64,000 nt of DNA from Putridiphycobacter sp045107045 (GTDB lineage Bacteria; Bacteroidota; Bacteroidia; Flavobacteriales_D; Crocinitomicaceae). The position numbers and the translations under genes were made by a program. The number at the start of each line of letters is the position of its first letter. Positions within the stretch are counted from its first letter, which is position 1. A model generated the notes under the pieces. The model was given only the letters and a program-made list of their open reading frames with translations. It made no database searches and had not been told where the DNA came from. Location of the stretch: assembly GCA_045107045.1 (NCBI GenBank), contig JBGCFR010000010.1, positions 48,615 to 112,614 on the forward strand, written 5' to 3'. Positions 9,547 to 18,065 of this stretch are shown one piece after another.

Positions 9547-10483
9547 CTTCAACACATAATATGTTATGAAAAATGGTCTGAGCTTCTGTTTTGTGATCAT
9601 CAGTTGATTTATACCTTGCTGAAAAATGACCTAACAATAATTGCTTAACATTAGCAGTTTTGGCTAAAGTAGCAGCTTGTAATGCCGTAGTGTGGAAAGT
9701 TGCCTTTGCTCTAGCTTTTTCGCTTTCTAAAAAGGTGGCTTCATGGTATAAAACATCAACTTCTTTTAAGGCTTTAGTTAAACTTGGTATATATTTAGTA
9801 TCTGTGCAAAAGGCATAAGCTTTTGGATTTGGTGGATCGATTGTGAGTTTTTCACAACTCACTAATTTCCCTTCTCGCTCGATATCATGTCCTTTTTTAA
9901 GCATTACCATTTCAGGAATGGTTAACTGATATGGTTCAATTAAATCTTTAATGATAGATCTTTCCTTTAATTTCTCTTTAAAAATAAATCCAAAACAGGG
10001 TATTCTATGCTTTAATGGCAATGCAGTAATCATCATATTATTATCTTCAAAAATAAGCGTTGGTTCTTTGGCTGTCAATTGATGGTAAATGATTTCAAAA
10101 TTTAAATTTACAAATGTTAAATCAAATTGTAATTTTAAAATTTTCTCTAATTCTGGTGGTGCAAAAATATGGATATCATTTTGACGGCCCAATAAATGCA
10201 TTGAGGCTAATAAACCGGGTAATCCTAAATAATGGTCACCATGCAAATGTGATATAAATATGTATTGAATTCGTTGAAAATTAATCCCAAATTTTCTAAA
10301 CTGCAATTGGGTAGATTCTCCGCAATCAATTAAAATTCTCCGTTCGTTAAAATTGAGATATTGCGCCGTCACTCCTCTTTTTAGAGTGGGCGTAGCGGCA
10401 CCAGATCCAAGTATTGTTAGTTTTACCACTGGGGTAGTTATTAGTTTATGGTTATTGGTGTTTGTAAAGCATAAGTTAATCAT
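9524..10483 (-). CDS. rnz: Ribonuclease Z (tRNA 3' endonuclease)
   Basis: Cleaves the 3' trailer from tRNA precursors. Metallo-beta-lactamase fold with the zinc motif ISHLHGDHYLGL, upstream LIDCGE, and later metal ligands CTDTKY, YHEATF and LLGHFSARY. 319 residues as drawn, slightly long for the family (about 300-305). The first 18 residues (MINLCFTNTNNHKLITTP) do not look like the usual start, and a GTG just before KLTILGSGAATPT would give the normal N-terminus, so the true start may be near 10430. The gene lies between ffh and a small overlapping gene. Confidence 0.95.
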   Translation of the reverse strand: MINLCFTNTNNHKLITTPVVKLTILGSGAATPTLKRGVTAQYLNFNERRILIDCGESTQLQFRKFGINFQRIQYIFISHLHGDHYLGLPGLLASMHLLGRQNDIHIFAPPELEKILKLQFDLTFVNLNFEIIYHQLTAKEPTLIFEDNNMMITALPLKHRIPCFGFIFKEKLKERSIIKDLIEPYQLTIPEMVMLKKGHDIEREGKLVSCEKLTIDPPNPKAYAFCTDTKYIPSLTKALKEVDVLYHEATFLESEKARAKATFHTTALQAATLAKTANVKQLLLGHFSARYKSTDDHKTEAQTIFHNILCVEDGDEILV

Positions 10484-10529
10484 GATTGTGGGAAATCTAA
10501 TACCCCATAACCTCTAACTCATAACCGTT

Positions 10530-11885
10530 TTACACCCCTGGCATTCCCATTCCACCTCGCATGCCTTTCATTTGCTTCATCATTTGCATCATGTTCTTTT
10601 TATTTGACATCAAATGCATCATTTTTTTAGTTTCATTGAACTGCTTCAATAACTTATTTACTTCATCTACCTTATTCCCACTACCTGCTGCAATTCTTTT
10701 TTTTCTACTTCCATTTATGATAGATGGTTCTCCTCGCTCTGCAGGAGTCATTGATTGGATAATGGCTTCAATACCTTTAAACGCATCATCATCAATATCA
10801 ACTCCCTTCATAGCCTTTCCCATTCCTGGAATCATACCCATTAAATCTTTGACATTACCCATTTTTTTGATTTGTTGCAATTGTGCATAGAAATCATCCA
10901 AGTCAAATTTATTTTGGGCTATTTTCTTTTGAAGCTTTTTGGCTTCTTTCTCATCAAATTGTTCTTGTGCTTTCTCAACTAACGACACTACATCCCCCAT
11001 TCCAAGAATATGGTCTGCCATACGAGATGGGTAGAATATATCTAAAGCATCCATTTTTTCTCCAGTACCAACAAACTTAATTGGCTTATTGACTACTGTT
11101 TTAATTGTTAATGCTGCACCACCACGGGTATCACCATCCAATTTTGTTAAAATGACACCATCAAAATTAATTCGATCGTTAAATGCTTTGGCTGTATTGA
11201 CGGCATCCTGACCAGTCATAGAATCAACTACAAATAAAGTTTCGGTAGGATTAATAGCACGCTTAACAGTATCAATCTCATCCATCATCTTTTCGTCAAC
11301 AGCTAGACGACCAGCTGTATCAATAATGACAACATTAAAGCCCTTACTCTTGGCATGAATAATGGCGTCCTGAGCAATCTTTACAGGGTTTTTCTCTTCT
11401 CTGTCAGAATAGACCTCTACTCCTAATTGTTCACCTAAAACATGAATTTGATCAATGGCTGCTGGTCGATAAACATCACAGGCCACTAAAAGCGGATTTT
11501 TTCTTTGTTTATTCTTTAGCCAATTGGCTAATTTACCTGAAAAAGTAGTTTTACCTGAACCTTGAAGACCTGACATTAGAACAACCCCAGGATTACCTTG
11601 AAAATTGATATCTTGGTGTTCTCCTCCCATTAGATTAACCAATTCTTCGTGACAAATTTTGGTTAATAACTGTCCTGGAGAAACTGTTGTTAAAACATTT
11701 CTACCTAAAGCTTTTTCTTTGACGGTATTTGTAAATTCTTTAGCCGTTTTAAAATTGACATCTGCATCTAATAATGCACGTCTCACTTCTTTCAAAGTTT
11801 CCGCAACATTTATATCTGTGATTTGGCCTTGTCCTTTTAAAACTTTAAAGGCTCTGTCAAATTTTTCGCTTAAATTTTCAAACAT
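10530..11885 (-). CDS. ffh: Signal recognition particle GTPase Ffh
   Basis: SRP54 homologue that binds 4.5S RNA and signal sequences and delivers ribosomes to FtsY. 451 residues, usual length. Order: N domain (FENLSEKFDRAF), G domain with G1 GLQGSGKTTF, G3 DTAGRL and G4 TKLDGD, then the Met-rich M domain (GMIPGMGKAMKG) ending in KGMRGGMGMPGV. A TAnnTTTG promoter box lies 36 bp upstream of the start. No ffs RNA gene was recognised in the window. Confidence 0.98.
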   Translation of the reverse strand: MFENLSEKFDRAFKVLKGQGQITDINVAETLKEVRRALLDADVNFKTAKEFTNTVKEKALGRNVLTTVSPGQLLTKICHEELVNLMGGEHQDINFQGNPGVVLMSGLQGSGKTTFSGKLANWLKNKQRKNPLLVACDVYRPAAIDQIHVLGEQLGVEVYSDREEKNPVKIAQDAIIHAKSKGFNVVIIDTAGRLAVDEKMMDEIDTVKRAINPTETLFVVDSMTGQDAVNTAKAFNDRINFDGVILTKLDGDTRGGAALTIKTVVNKPIKFVGTGEKMDALDIFYPSRMADHILGMGDVVSLVEKAQEQFDEKEAKKLQKKIAQNKFDLDDFYAQLQQIKKMGNVKDLMGMIPGMGKAMKGVDIDDDAFKGIEAIIQSMTPAERGEPSIINGSRKKRIAAGSGNKVDEVNKLLKQFNETKKMMHLMSNKKNMMQMMKQMKGMRGGMGMPGV

Positions 11886-11920
11886 GTTTTTAGAATTTAT
11901 TATTCTGGTAATACGGGAGA

Positions 11921-11928
11921 CAAATGTA
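11921..11928 (-). promoter_or_regulatory. -7 box of the ffh promoter
   Basis: Reads TACATTTG on the minus strand, matching the Bacteroidota -7 consensus TAnnTTTG, 36 bp before the ffh ATG. No clear TTTG -33 box is seen 17-23 bp upstream, so the call rests on the -7 match and position. Confidence 0.45.
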
Positions 11929-11993
11929 GTGAATTTTGTTTAAAATCACTAGACATTTTGGGCTTCAACCAGAGAAAGAATCAACAAATAAAT

Positions 11994-12449
11994 TTACTCT
12001 GACTTGCGGACCTCCCTAATTTTCAAATTATTTAAATTTTCTCCTTTATGACCTGTTACTTTAATGGTAAACTCATGATTTTTTTCCTCTGCATCAATGA
12101 ATTTTCTGTAGGTAACAAGTTCGGCGTTATCAGAAAATACAGCTTCGAACTCAATAGACTCAATTGGTGCATCTGAATTATTTGAAATCACACCATTAAT
12201 TACCCATTTACCAATTATTCGCTTTTTGCCTTCAAACGAGATGATTTTCACCTTACTAGGGGCTATTATCGCCTCTATTGAGGCTAAATCTGATGACTCT
12301 GTAGTTTCAGAAGGTGCTCCACTAGGCACCAAAAAATAAATTAACACCGCCAAAACTAATGCTATTAATGCGTATAGTTTTCTCTTTGATTTTTTAGGTT
12401 CGCTGGGTTTTATATCAGGTTGCACCTCTATATTTTCAATTGTTTCCAT
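11994..12449 (-). CDS. Small single-pass membrane protein, function unknown
   Basis: 151 residues: a charged cytoplasmic head rich in Lys (KPSEPKKSKRK), one membrane helix at about 26-42 (LYALIALVLAVLIYFLV), a Ser/Thr/Glu linker, then about 90 residues of beta-rich sequence (GKWVINGVISNNSDAPIESI, FEAVFSD, HEFTIKVTGHKGENL) resembling small beta-sandwich domains that follow one membrane helix. No enzyme motif. It has its own -7 box (TATTTTTG) directly after the terminator of the upstream gene, so it is probably transcribed alone. Confidence 0.75.
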   Translation of the reverse strand: METIENIEVQPDIKPSEPKKSKRKLYALIALVLAVLIYFLVPSGAPSETTESSDLASIEAIIAPSKVKIISFEGKKRIIGKWVINGVISNNSDAPIESIEFEAVFSDNAELVTYRKFIDAEEKNHEFTIKVTGHKGENLNNLKIREVRKSE

Positions 12450-12466
12450 AATTGCCGTTTAAAGTA

Positions 12467-12474
12467 CAAAAATA
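12467..12474 (-). promoter_or_regulatory. -7 box of the promoter for the small membrane protein gene
   Basis: TATTTTTG on the minus strand, fitting TAnnTTTG, 18 bp before the ATG at 12449. It touches the terminator hairpin of the upstream gene, so termination and initiation sites are back to back. Confidence 0.4.
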
Positions 12475-12506
12475 AAAAAGCATTCCATTCTATGGAATGC
12501 TTTTTT
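12474..12506 (-). terminator. Rho-independent terminator, probably bidirectional
   Basis: Perfect 15-bp inverted repeat with a 3-base loop: six A, GCATTCCAT, loop TCT, ATGGAATGC, six T. It follows the MbnP gene (stop at 12529) on the minus strand, and the A/T flanks let it work in both directions. Confidence 0.85.
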
Positions 12507-12528
12507 AAGTTTAACCTAACCAGTAAGC

Positions 12529-13359
12529 TTAGTTAATAGCTCCTAATTTAAAAACAGATTTCCCATTTTCTGAAATCAATAATTGAGCAGCCTTATTTGG
12601 CATAAGCATAGTATACAATGTATTTAAGTCCCACAAATTAGGATTCTTGAACCATTCTCCAATTTGCATATCAATTTCAATTGTTTTATCTGAATTCATT
12701 GCAATTGTTTGGTCTAATTTAACAAAAATATAATTTGGAACTGCAGCGTCCGAGCTTCCAGCATCTTTAGTGACACTACCATTATGAAAATTGTACCCAA
12801 TTGTATCAGTATCAGCATTAATAAATTTCCCGTCAAATTGCATTTGGTGATAACCACCTCCAATCATTTCAGGCCAATTCCATGTCGCTGCATTAAATTC
12901 TAAAATGGATCCACTAACATTTTTATCAGGAGTCAATCCGAAAATAAAACCAATTCCAGTATAGTCAATAGGATCTATTTTTTGATCCAACACCTTGGTT
13001 AGAGTGGTAGCATCAGACACATCAATTAAATGATGCATATCTATCATGACACTATCTCCATCCGCTTTATAAAAACGGACATCTGAAATTGAATACCTCA
13101 ACCTTACAATACTCATGTTTTCATCATTCGCATTCTTAAATTTAATTTCATCAAAATCTGAAGAAGTGACATTGTTCCCATCCCAACTTTGCGTAAACTT
13201 TAATGTAGCTGTATTCTCATACGTACAGGTACCATCATCTTTTTTAGCTTCATCATTATAGTTATAAGCCGTCTCATCTGTGCATCCTTTTTTCCTACAA
13301 GATGTTGCCAATACTGTAACTGCTATTAAGGCCATTCCGGCTATTTTTAAGTTTTTCAT
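12529..13359 (-). CDS. MbnP-family lipoprotein (copper-linked)
   Basis: 276 residues. The lipobox is LATSC; directly after it comes the short Cys motif GCTDETAYNYNDEAKKDDGTC, shared by many Bacteroidota lipoproteins. The remainder matches the MbnP domain: IVRLRYSISDVRFYKADGD, HHLIDVSD, IGFIFGLTPD, GGGYHQMQFDGKF, and a C-terminal IDMQIGEWFKNP. MbnP is a periplasmic protein known from methanobactin and copper loci, usually with a di-haem MbnH partner; no MbnH gene is in this window. A 7-bp inverted repeat lies 20 bp upstream, and the next upstream gene encodes a small Cys-rich membrane protein, which fits a metal theme. Confidence 0.82.
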   Translation of the reverse strand: MKNLKIAGMALIAVTVLATSCRKKGCTDETAYNYNDEAKKDDGTCTYENTATLKFTQSWDGNNVTSSDFDEIKFKNANDENMSIVRLRYSISDVRFYKADGDSVMIDMHHLIDVSDATTLTKVLDQKIDPIDYTGIGFIFGLTPDKNVSGSILEFNAATWNWPEMIGGGYHQMQFDGKFINADTDTIGYNFHNGSVTKDAGSSDAAVPNYIFVKLDQTIAMNSDKTIEIDMQIGEWFKNPNLWDLNTLYTMLMPNKAAQLLISENGKSVFKLGAIN

Positions 13360-13378
13360 TTTTTCGTTTTTTACAATT

Positions 13379-13400
13379 ATAGGACGTCTGTCAGTCCTAT
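13379..13400. promoter_or_regulatory. Inverted repeat upstream of the MbnP gene, possible operator or leader hairpin
   Basis: ATAGGAC, 8-base spacer, GTCCTAT: perfect 7-bp arms, 20 bp before the MbnP start codon on the minus strand. The position suits an operator or a 5' leader hairpin. There is no U-tract, so it is not a terminator. Confidence 0.4.
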
Positions 13401-13636
13401 GTTAATTCTATTTTTTGTTAATATCACTGATTTATCATAATCAGCTACTTCAAAATAAGTATCAAGCTGTAACAATAACGTATTTTTTCCTACTAAGGTT
13501 TGCCCAAATGCATCTATTTTTTGCATTTAATGTTTGCTCATAGTGAAATGAATAGTTTTTATAACCATTCAGTTTATAATTCACAATCGCAAAATCTGAC
13601 CATATAGAATTAATTATAAGATTTTTAAAACTTGGA

Positions 13637-14017
13637 CTAAACTGCTGATTTGGGAGGGGTGAAAATATCTTCTGAAAAGTCTGAAATACTTTCAATAAAA
13701 TTAAGATAATTGTTACGCTTCAACAAATATAAAGGAACAGACAATCTCAAAAAGTCTCGCCCCGTAAAAGCCAACGGACTATATATAATAACCTCTGGCA
13801 AGACATCAGTCTCACTTGACTGACTAGTAGCTTTAAGTTGTTTTTTCAAGTAACAGTGTCCTTCACATTTAGATGATGCTTCATTCTTGTTAACACAATA
13901 TTTTGAAATAATATTTGCTTGATCCTTATAAAAACTAAGTATTTGAATAGATGGCCGCACAATTAACAGAAGCATAAAGCTAGCTAAAAACAAAGCTATT
14001 AGACGTTGTACAATCAT
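13637..14017 (-). CDS. Small Cys-motif membrane protein of metal-associated type
   Basis: 126 residues. One N-terminal hydrophobic helix (RLIALFLASFMLLLIV), then a conserved-looking motif YCVNKNEASSKCEGHCYLKKQL with three Cys and one His, followed by a hydrophilic tail. I recognise this CxNK...CxGxCxLxKQL pattern from short Bacteroidota proteins coded near copper or TonB genes, but cannot name the family. It lies directly upstream of MbnP on the same strand, separated by about 280 bp. Likely periplasmic and metal-binding by inference. Confidence 0.7.
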   Translation of the reverse strand: MIVQRLIALFLASFMLLLIVRPSIQILSFYKDQANIISKYCVNKNEASSKCEGHCYLKKQLKATSQSSETDVLPEVIIYSPLAFTGRDFLRLSVPLYLLKRNNYLNFIESISDFSEDIFTPPKSAV

Positions 14018-14139
14018 TTGAAAACAAAGTTAAAATATTTCTTTTAAAATTAAAATAACATTCGTTAGTTTTCTTGATAATTATGCATAGATGATAGACT
14101 TAATACCTTACAGATAGTGAATGTATATTAAGAAGAATG

Positions 14140-15609
14140 CTATTCAATCCTGTGCTTTAAAAGATATAAATCAGCAGAATGATAACTATCTATTATTTCA
14201 AAGTTAAATGAATTAGAAATAATATGTTTTAAGCTATCGTTACACATTAATACACGATCACCATCATTAAACTGACCTATGTTAGTGTGAAGTTCAATTG
14301 TTTGATTCCGTTCTTGCAATTTATATTTATAAAAAAGTAATGAACCATTCCACCCAAAATAGAACACCTTGATTCCGGATAAGTCTTTTTTCTGTTTTAT
14401 AGCATTAAAAATATACAATTCATTTGCCTGAAGCAATCTATCTCCAAGTCCAATCGTATTACCTTGCGCCTTATTGAACATAATTGAAAAAGGATAGAAA
14501 AAAACACAAAATATAATGGCATATTTAGTTGAAGATTTAATAAAAGTATTTCCTCTTTTAAAATTCTGAATAATGAAATAAATTGGGTAGGCCGCTATGA
14601 TTGATAAGTAAGGAAATAATGGCATATCGTACCAGACCAATTTAGTGACAGAGCAACTAATAATAATCAGGTATGACAAACTGATTACAAGAAGAATGAA
14701 CATTATTTTCTTCTGTACTTCATCTCCAACCATAAAAGCAATAGACACGACACCAAGTACCAAAAACACTGCCCAAAAAGAAAAATTAGATACAAACAGA
14801 TTTTCTATATAAAAAAAGAATTTTTCGCTGTGATATTCAACAACATTAATTAATCTTCCTGCATCCTTTAGCAGGATTTCTCTAAAATAAGCACCAGATG
14901 ATTCTGCATTTCTGACATACAATAAGAATCCGTTTAATATGATAAACAATAATGACCCAAAAGCAAAATATTTATTTACTATGAATTTTTTCAATAACTT
15001 TTGATGAATCAAAATAAACAAATAACCTGGAATAAATAAAAAAGCAGCATATAGCTTTGTAGCAAATGCTAAAGAGATAAACACAAAAAATAAAAGAATT
15101 TGTTTTTTATTATCCTTCAAAATAAACAATACGAAAGACAAATTAGTTAATACTAAAAATAGCGTAAGTATTGAATCTGAGTCAGCCGTTCTAGCCGTAT
15201 GAAAGCCAATAAATCCATTTGATGTCAGCAATATGAGTGAACTGATCCAAGCCCATTGATAATTGAAATGCCTAGAAATAAATTTAAATAAGATAACAAC
15301 CGTTAAACCAGCAGAGATAGCTGATGGTAATCTTAGAGCCAGTTCATTATAACCAAATATTTTAACTGATAGTAATTGAAACCAGCTGGTAAGTGGTGGT
15401 TTTGTATTGAATAAATCTGGCTTGCCATTAAAAGAAAGTGAGAAGTAATTCCCATTCTGCATCATTTCATATGTATTTACAGCAAATATTGATTCATCCC
15501 ACCACCTCATGATAAAACTGCCAAGCTTAAGGAAAATCACTAAGTAGATTAGGATTGAAAGAACCATGTAGTGTAAATAAATTTTCTGATTCTTCTTGAG
15601 AACTTGCAT
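14140..15609 (-). CDS. GT39-family membrane glycosyltransferase (ArnT/PMT-like)
   Basis: 489 residues with about 11 membrane helices. The first periplasmic loop has the acidic catalytic pair in RWWDESIFAVNTYEMM and the segment NTKPPLTSWFQLL typical of GT39/ArnT; ELALRLPSA follows before the second helix. These enzymes move a sugar from a polyprenyl-phosphate donor to lipid A, glycan or protein at the periplasmic face. The acceptor is unknown. It is a single gene, divergent from arsR. Confidence 0.85.
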   Translation of the reverse strand: MQVLKKNQKIYLHYMVLSILIYLVIFLKLGSFIMRWWDESIFAVNTYEMMQNGNYFSLSFNGKPDLFNTKPPLTSWFQLLSVKIFGYNELALRLPSAISAGLTVVILFKFISRHFNYQWAWISSLILLTSNGFIGFHTARTADSDSILTLFLVLTNLSFVLFILKDNKKQILLFFVFISLAFATKLYAAFLFIPGYLFILIHQKLLKKFIVNKYFAFGSLLFIILNGFLLYVRNAESSGAYFREILLKDAGRLINVVEYHSEKFFFYIENLFVSNFSFWAVFLVLGVVSIAFMVGDEVQKKIMFILLVISLSYLIIISCSVTKLVWYDMPLFPYLSIIAAYPIYFIIQNFKRGNTFIKSSTKYAIIFCVFFYPFSIMFNKAQGNTIGLGDRLLQANELYIFNAIKQKKDLSGIKVFYFGWNGSLLFYKYKLQERNQTIELHTNIGQFNDGDRVLMCNDSLKHIISNSFNFEIIDSYHSADLYLLKHRIE

Positions 15610-15827
15610 ACAGTATATTCCTTATAACAAACTGGATTCTAACCTTTAATTCTGGACATTAAGGTATAAAAAAATCAGAATGAACACGTAACTAATTACT
15701 TTTAATTCTTTTTATTTTTTAAATTTTGGTGTTATATCAGATGTTAATTCAATTGTTACACCACTCAAAAAACAATTTAATTTAAAAAAAAGATACGAAT
15801 AAGAGGTTATGCTAAATAATTATCGTA

Positions 15828-15839
15828 ATATTGCAATAT
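15828..15839. promoter_or_regulatory. Palindrome just before arsR, likely ArsR operator
   Basis: Perfect 12-bp palindrome ATATTGCAATAT, ending 6 bp before the arsR ATG. A near copy, TGCAATATTGCA, also palindromic, lies inside arsR at 15932-15943. ArsR proteins usually repress their own promoter by binding AT-rich inverted repeats, so this is the best operator candidate. Confidence 0.55.
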
Positions 15840-15845
15840 ACAATT

Positions 15846-16181
15846 ATGGGTTTAACTAAATCAGATTTATTTACAGAAGAGCAAAACACCTTAGCTGGAA
15901 TTGCAAAGGTGTTGGGTCATCCTGCTCGAATTGCAATATTGCAGTATTTATTGAATAGTAAAGATTGTATAAATACAGATTTAGTTAAAGAAACGGGGTT
16001 GGCACAAGCCACAATTAGTCAGCATTTAAAAGAGCTAAAGGCATGTAATTTGATTCATGGTACAATAAGTGGCAATAGCATGAACTATTGCATTAATGTT
16101 GTTAAATGGAACGAGGTCAGTGCAGCAATTGCAGATTTTTTCAACCTGTATGACTCATCTAATTTAAAAAACTGTTGTTAA
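15846..16181 (+). CDS. arsR: ArsR-family metalloregulator
   Basis: 111 residues from the ATG at 15846 (MGLTKSDLF); a TTG five codons earlier lies inside the palindrome and is less likely. Winged helix: VLGHPARIAILQYLL, LVKETGLAQATISQHLKELKACNLI, wing GTISGNSMNYCIN. Candidate thiol ligands are Cys in KDCINTD, KACNLI and the terminal NCC. It probably represses the following two genes until As(III) or another thiophilic metal binds. DUF6428 starts 10 bp later, so they form an operon. Confidence 0.92.
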   Translation: MGLTKSDLFTEEQNTLAGIAKVLGHPARIAILQYLLNSKDCINTDLVKETGLAQATISQHLKELKACNLIHGTISGNSMNYCINVVKWNEVSAAIADFFNLYDSSNLKNCC

Positions 16182-16190
16182 AACGAACAT

Positions 16191-16664
16191 ATGAAATTAT
16201 CAGAATTTAAAAACATCTTAAAAACGAAGTCTACAATTGGTTTCCAATTGTCAAGTGGGGAAATTGTGCCAAGTCACTTTCACGTAACCGAAGTTGGACA
16301 AATTAATAAACGATTTATTGATTGTGGTGGAACATTAAGAAATGAGAATGTGGTTAACTTTCAATTGTGGGAGGCCAATGACTATGACCACAGATTACAC
16401 CCAGAAAAATTACTAAATATAATTGAGTTATCCGAATCTAAACTAGGACTATCAGATGAGGAAATTGAAGTAGAGTACCAAGGTAAAACTATTGGCAAAT
16501 ATGGTTTAGAATATCAAGAAGGTAACTTCATTTTAACTACAAAAATGACAGATTGTTTAGCGAAAGATGAGTGCGGTGTACCTGAACGAAAAGTTAAAGT
16601 GTCATTAGCAGCAATTAGCACGGAAGATGCGCCAACTTGCGCACCTGGAAGTGGTTGTTGCTAA
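16191..16664 (+). CDS. DUF6428 protein of the ars cluster
   Basis: 157 residues. Begins MKLSEFKNILKT, has the conserved HFHVTEVG segment, FIDCGGTLR and FQLWEANDYDHRLHPEKLL, and ends with a Cys-rich tail CAPGSGCC that could bind a metalloid. Family knowledge: DUF6428 genes sit between arsR and arsC in Bacteroidota ars operons; biochemical role unknown. No signal peptide, so cytoplasmic. It lies 10 bp after arsR and 18 bp before the phosphatase-like gene. Confidence 0.88.
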   Translation: MKLSEFKNILKTKSTIGFQLSSGEIVPSHFHVTEVGQINKRFIDCGGTLRNENVVNFQLWEANDYDHRLHPEKLLNIIELSESKLGLSDEEIEVEYQGKTIGKYGLEYQEGNFILTTKMTDCLAKDECGVPERKVKVSLAAISTEDAPTCAPGSGCC

Positions 16665-16682
16665 ATAAAATGACAAAACTTT

Positions 16683-17285
16683 ATGTTTGACCTAATTGAA
16701 CAGAATCTTGCCAAAATTGATTTTGAATCCATTTCAAATGACCGGCAAACTGAACTAAGCATTCTAATTAATTATATTCAATTGAAGAAGGATGCTAATT
16801 TGCCTATCAACTTAAACTTTATATGTACCCATAATTCAAGAAGAAGTCAATTCTCTCAACTGTGGGCAAAAATTGCATCCCAATTCTTTAATATCAATGC
16901 AAACTGTTATTCTGGCGGAGTTGAAGTAACTGCCTTTAATGAAAGAGCAGTAAAATCCTTAGAAAATTTTGGATTAAAAATAGATATTGAAGGTACTAAA
17001 AACCCAAAATATACCTTACAATGGAGTGAATCAGATACGCCACTTGTTCAGTTTTCAAAGCTATATGATGACCCTAGTAATCCTTCAAGTGATTTCGCAG
17101 CCATTATGACTTGTTCGCATGCTGATGAAAACTGTCCTTTTATTCATGGTGCTGATGAAAGGGTTCCAATCCGCTATGACGATCCTAAGACATATGACAA
17201 TACTCCCCTTGAAAAAGAAATGTATGATAGACGATCATTCGAAATTGCTTCGGAAATGATGTATGTTTTCTCCGAGATTAAATGA
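16683..17285 (+). CDS. arsC: Arsenate reductase-like low-molecular-weight phosphatase
   Basis: 200 residues. The active-site P-loop is CTHNSRR (CX5R) at about 49-55 after NLNFI, as in LMW protein-tyrosine-phosphatase/ArsC. Later landmarks are VEVTAFNERAV, TCSHADENCPF, a second pair of Cys that could act in the redox relay, and VPIRYDDPKTYDNTP, which supplies the acid. Most likely reduces arsenate to arsenite. No arsenite pump (ACR3/ArsB) follows; the next gene is tetR after 101 bp. Confidence 0.85.
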   Translation: MFDLIEQNLAKIDFESISNDRQTELSILINYIQLKKDANLPINLNFICTHNSRRSQFSQLWAKIASQFFNINANCYSGGVEVTAFNERAVKSLENFGLKIDIEGTKNPKYTLQWSESDTPLVQFSKLYDDPSNPSSDFAAIMTCSHADENCPFIHGADERVPIRYDDPKTYDNTPLEKEMYDRRSFEIASEMMYVFSEIK

Positions 17286-17337
17286 CTTTATAAATTTCTA
17301 GAAGAATATAGAATATTTATAAATAAACCGTAAAACT

Positions 17338-17369
17338 TTTGGATATTGATAGTATTACTATTAGATTTG
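17338..17369 (+). promoter_or_regulatory. tetR-sulP promoter with the palindromic TetR operator in its spacer
   Basis: -33 box TTTG at 17338-17341, 20-bp spacer, -7 box TAGATTTG at 17362-17369, matching the Flavobacterium consensus. The spacer holds the palindrome ATAGTATTACTAT (17349-17361; 6-bp arms around a central T), 25 bp before the tetR ATG. Bound regulator would block RNA polymerase. The 17-mer at 17347-17363 recurs exactly before the ABC exporter operon. Confidence 0.75.
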
Positions 17370-17386
17370 AATACTAATAGACGCTT

Positions 17387-18055
17387 ATGCAATTTTTACA
17401 TATTCAAGTTAAGATTAGTGATGAACTGTACTTAAAGGATCCAGAATCATCAAATCTAGGCAAAAAGATTGTTTCGAAAAGCATTGAAATGATTGATGAA
17501 TTAGGTTTTGAAGGATTCACTTTTAAAAAACTTGGCTCAGCTATTGGCTCCCCTGAAAGTTCTATCTATAGATATTTTGATTGTAAGCACACCTTGCTTG
17601 TGTATTTGTATGCATGGTATTGGAGCTGGATGGAATACCGTTTAGTCTTTGCTATAATAAATAATAATTCAGCCACTGAGCGACTTAAAAATGCCATAGA
17701 CATATTATGTCGTCCAATTGAAATGGATAAAACTTTTGAACATATTGACGAGATCATATTAAATAGAATCATTGTTGAAGAATCAACAAAAGTTTTTCAT
17801 AATAAAACAGTTGATGAACATAATAAAAAAGGTCACTTTAGACCCTTTAAACAAATTATAGAGAGGGTTGCACAAATTATTTCAGAAATTAATCCGAAAT
17901 ATGCTTATCCGAACATGCTAGTATATGCCATGGTGAATGGAACAATTGAACAATCTCATTTTGCGATTCATTTTCCAACAGTTTCCGATTTGAATAAAAA
18001 GAATGTGAGTACAGCAGAATTTTATTCCGATCTAATTTTTAAAGCTATTAACTAA
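17387..18055 (+). CDS. TetR/AcrR-family repressor
   Basis: 222 residues. The N-terminal HTH lies at about 25-72: KKIVSKSIEMIDELGFEGFTF, KLGSAIGSPESSIYRYFDCKHTLL. The remainder is an all-helical ligand-binding and dimer domain. First gene of an apparent operon with sulP, carbonic anhydrase and a second sulP (next start 10 bp away). I infer that it represses its own promoter and the convergent ABC exporter promoter through the shared palindrome. The ligand is unknown. Confidence 0.9.
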   Translation: MQFLHIQVKISDELYLKDPESSNLGKKIVSKSIEMIDELGFEGFTFKKLGSAIGSPESSIYRYFDCKHTLLVYLYAWYWSWMEYRLVFAIINNNSATERLKNAIDILCRPIEMDKTFEHIDEIILNRIIVEESTKVFHNKTVDEHNKKGHFRPFKQIIERVAQIISEINPKYAYPNMLVYAMVNGTIEQSHFAIHFPTVSDLNKKNVSTAEFYSDLIFKAIN

Positions 18056-18065
18056 ATTTAAAACT

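Noticed and set aside
10561..10890. Hydrophobic plus-strand frame within ffh
   Set aside because: Antisense of the Met-rich M domain, which naturally gives Ile/Phe/Cys-rich translation; no gene.
13462..13695. Open frame of 77 codons on the minus strand
   Set aside because: Overlaps the 3' end of the Cys-motif membrane protein in another frame, with no signal, motif or protein-like composition.
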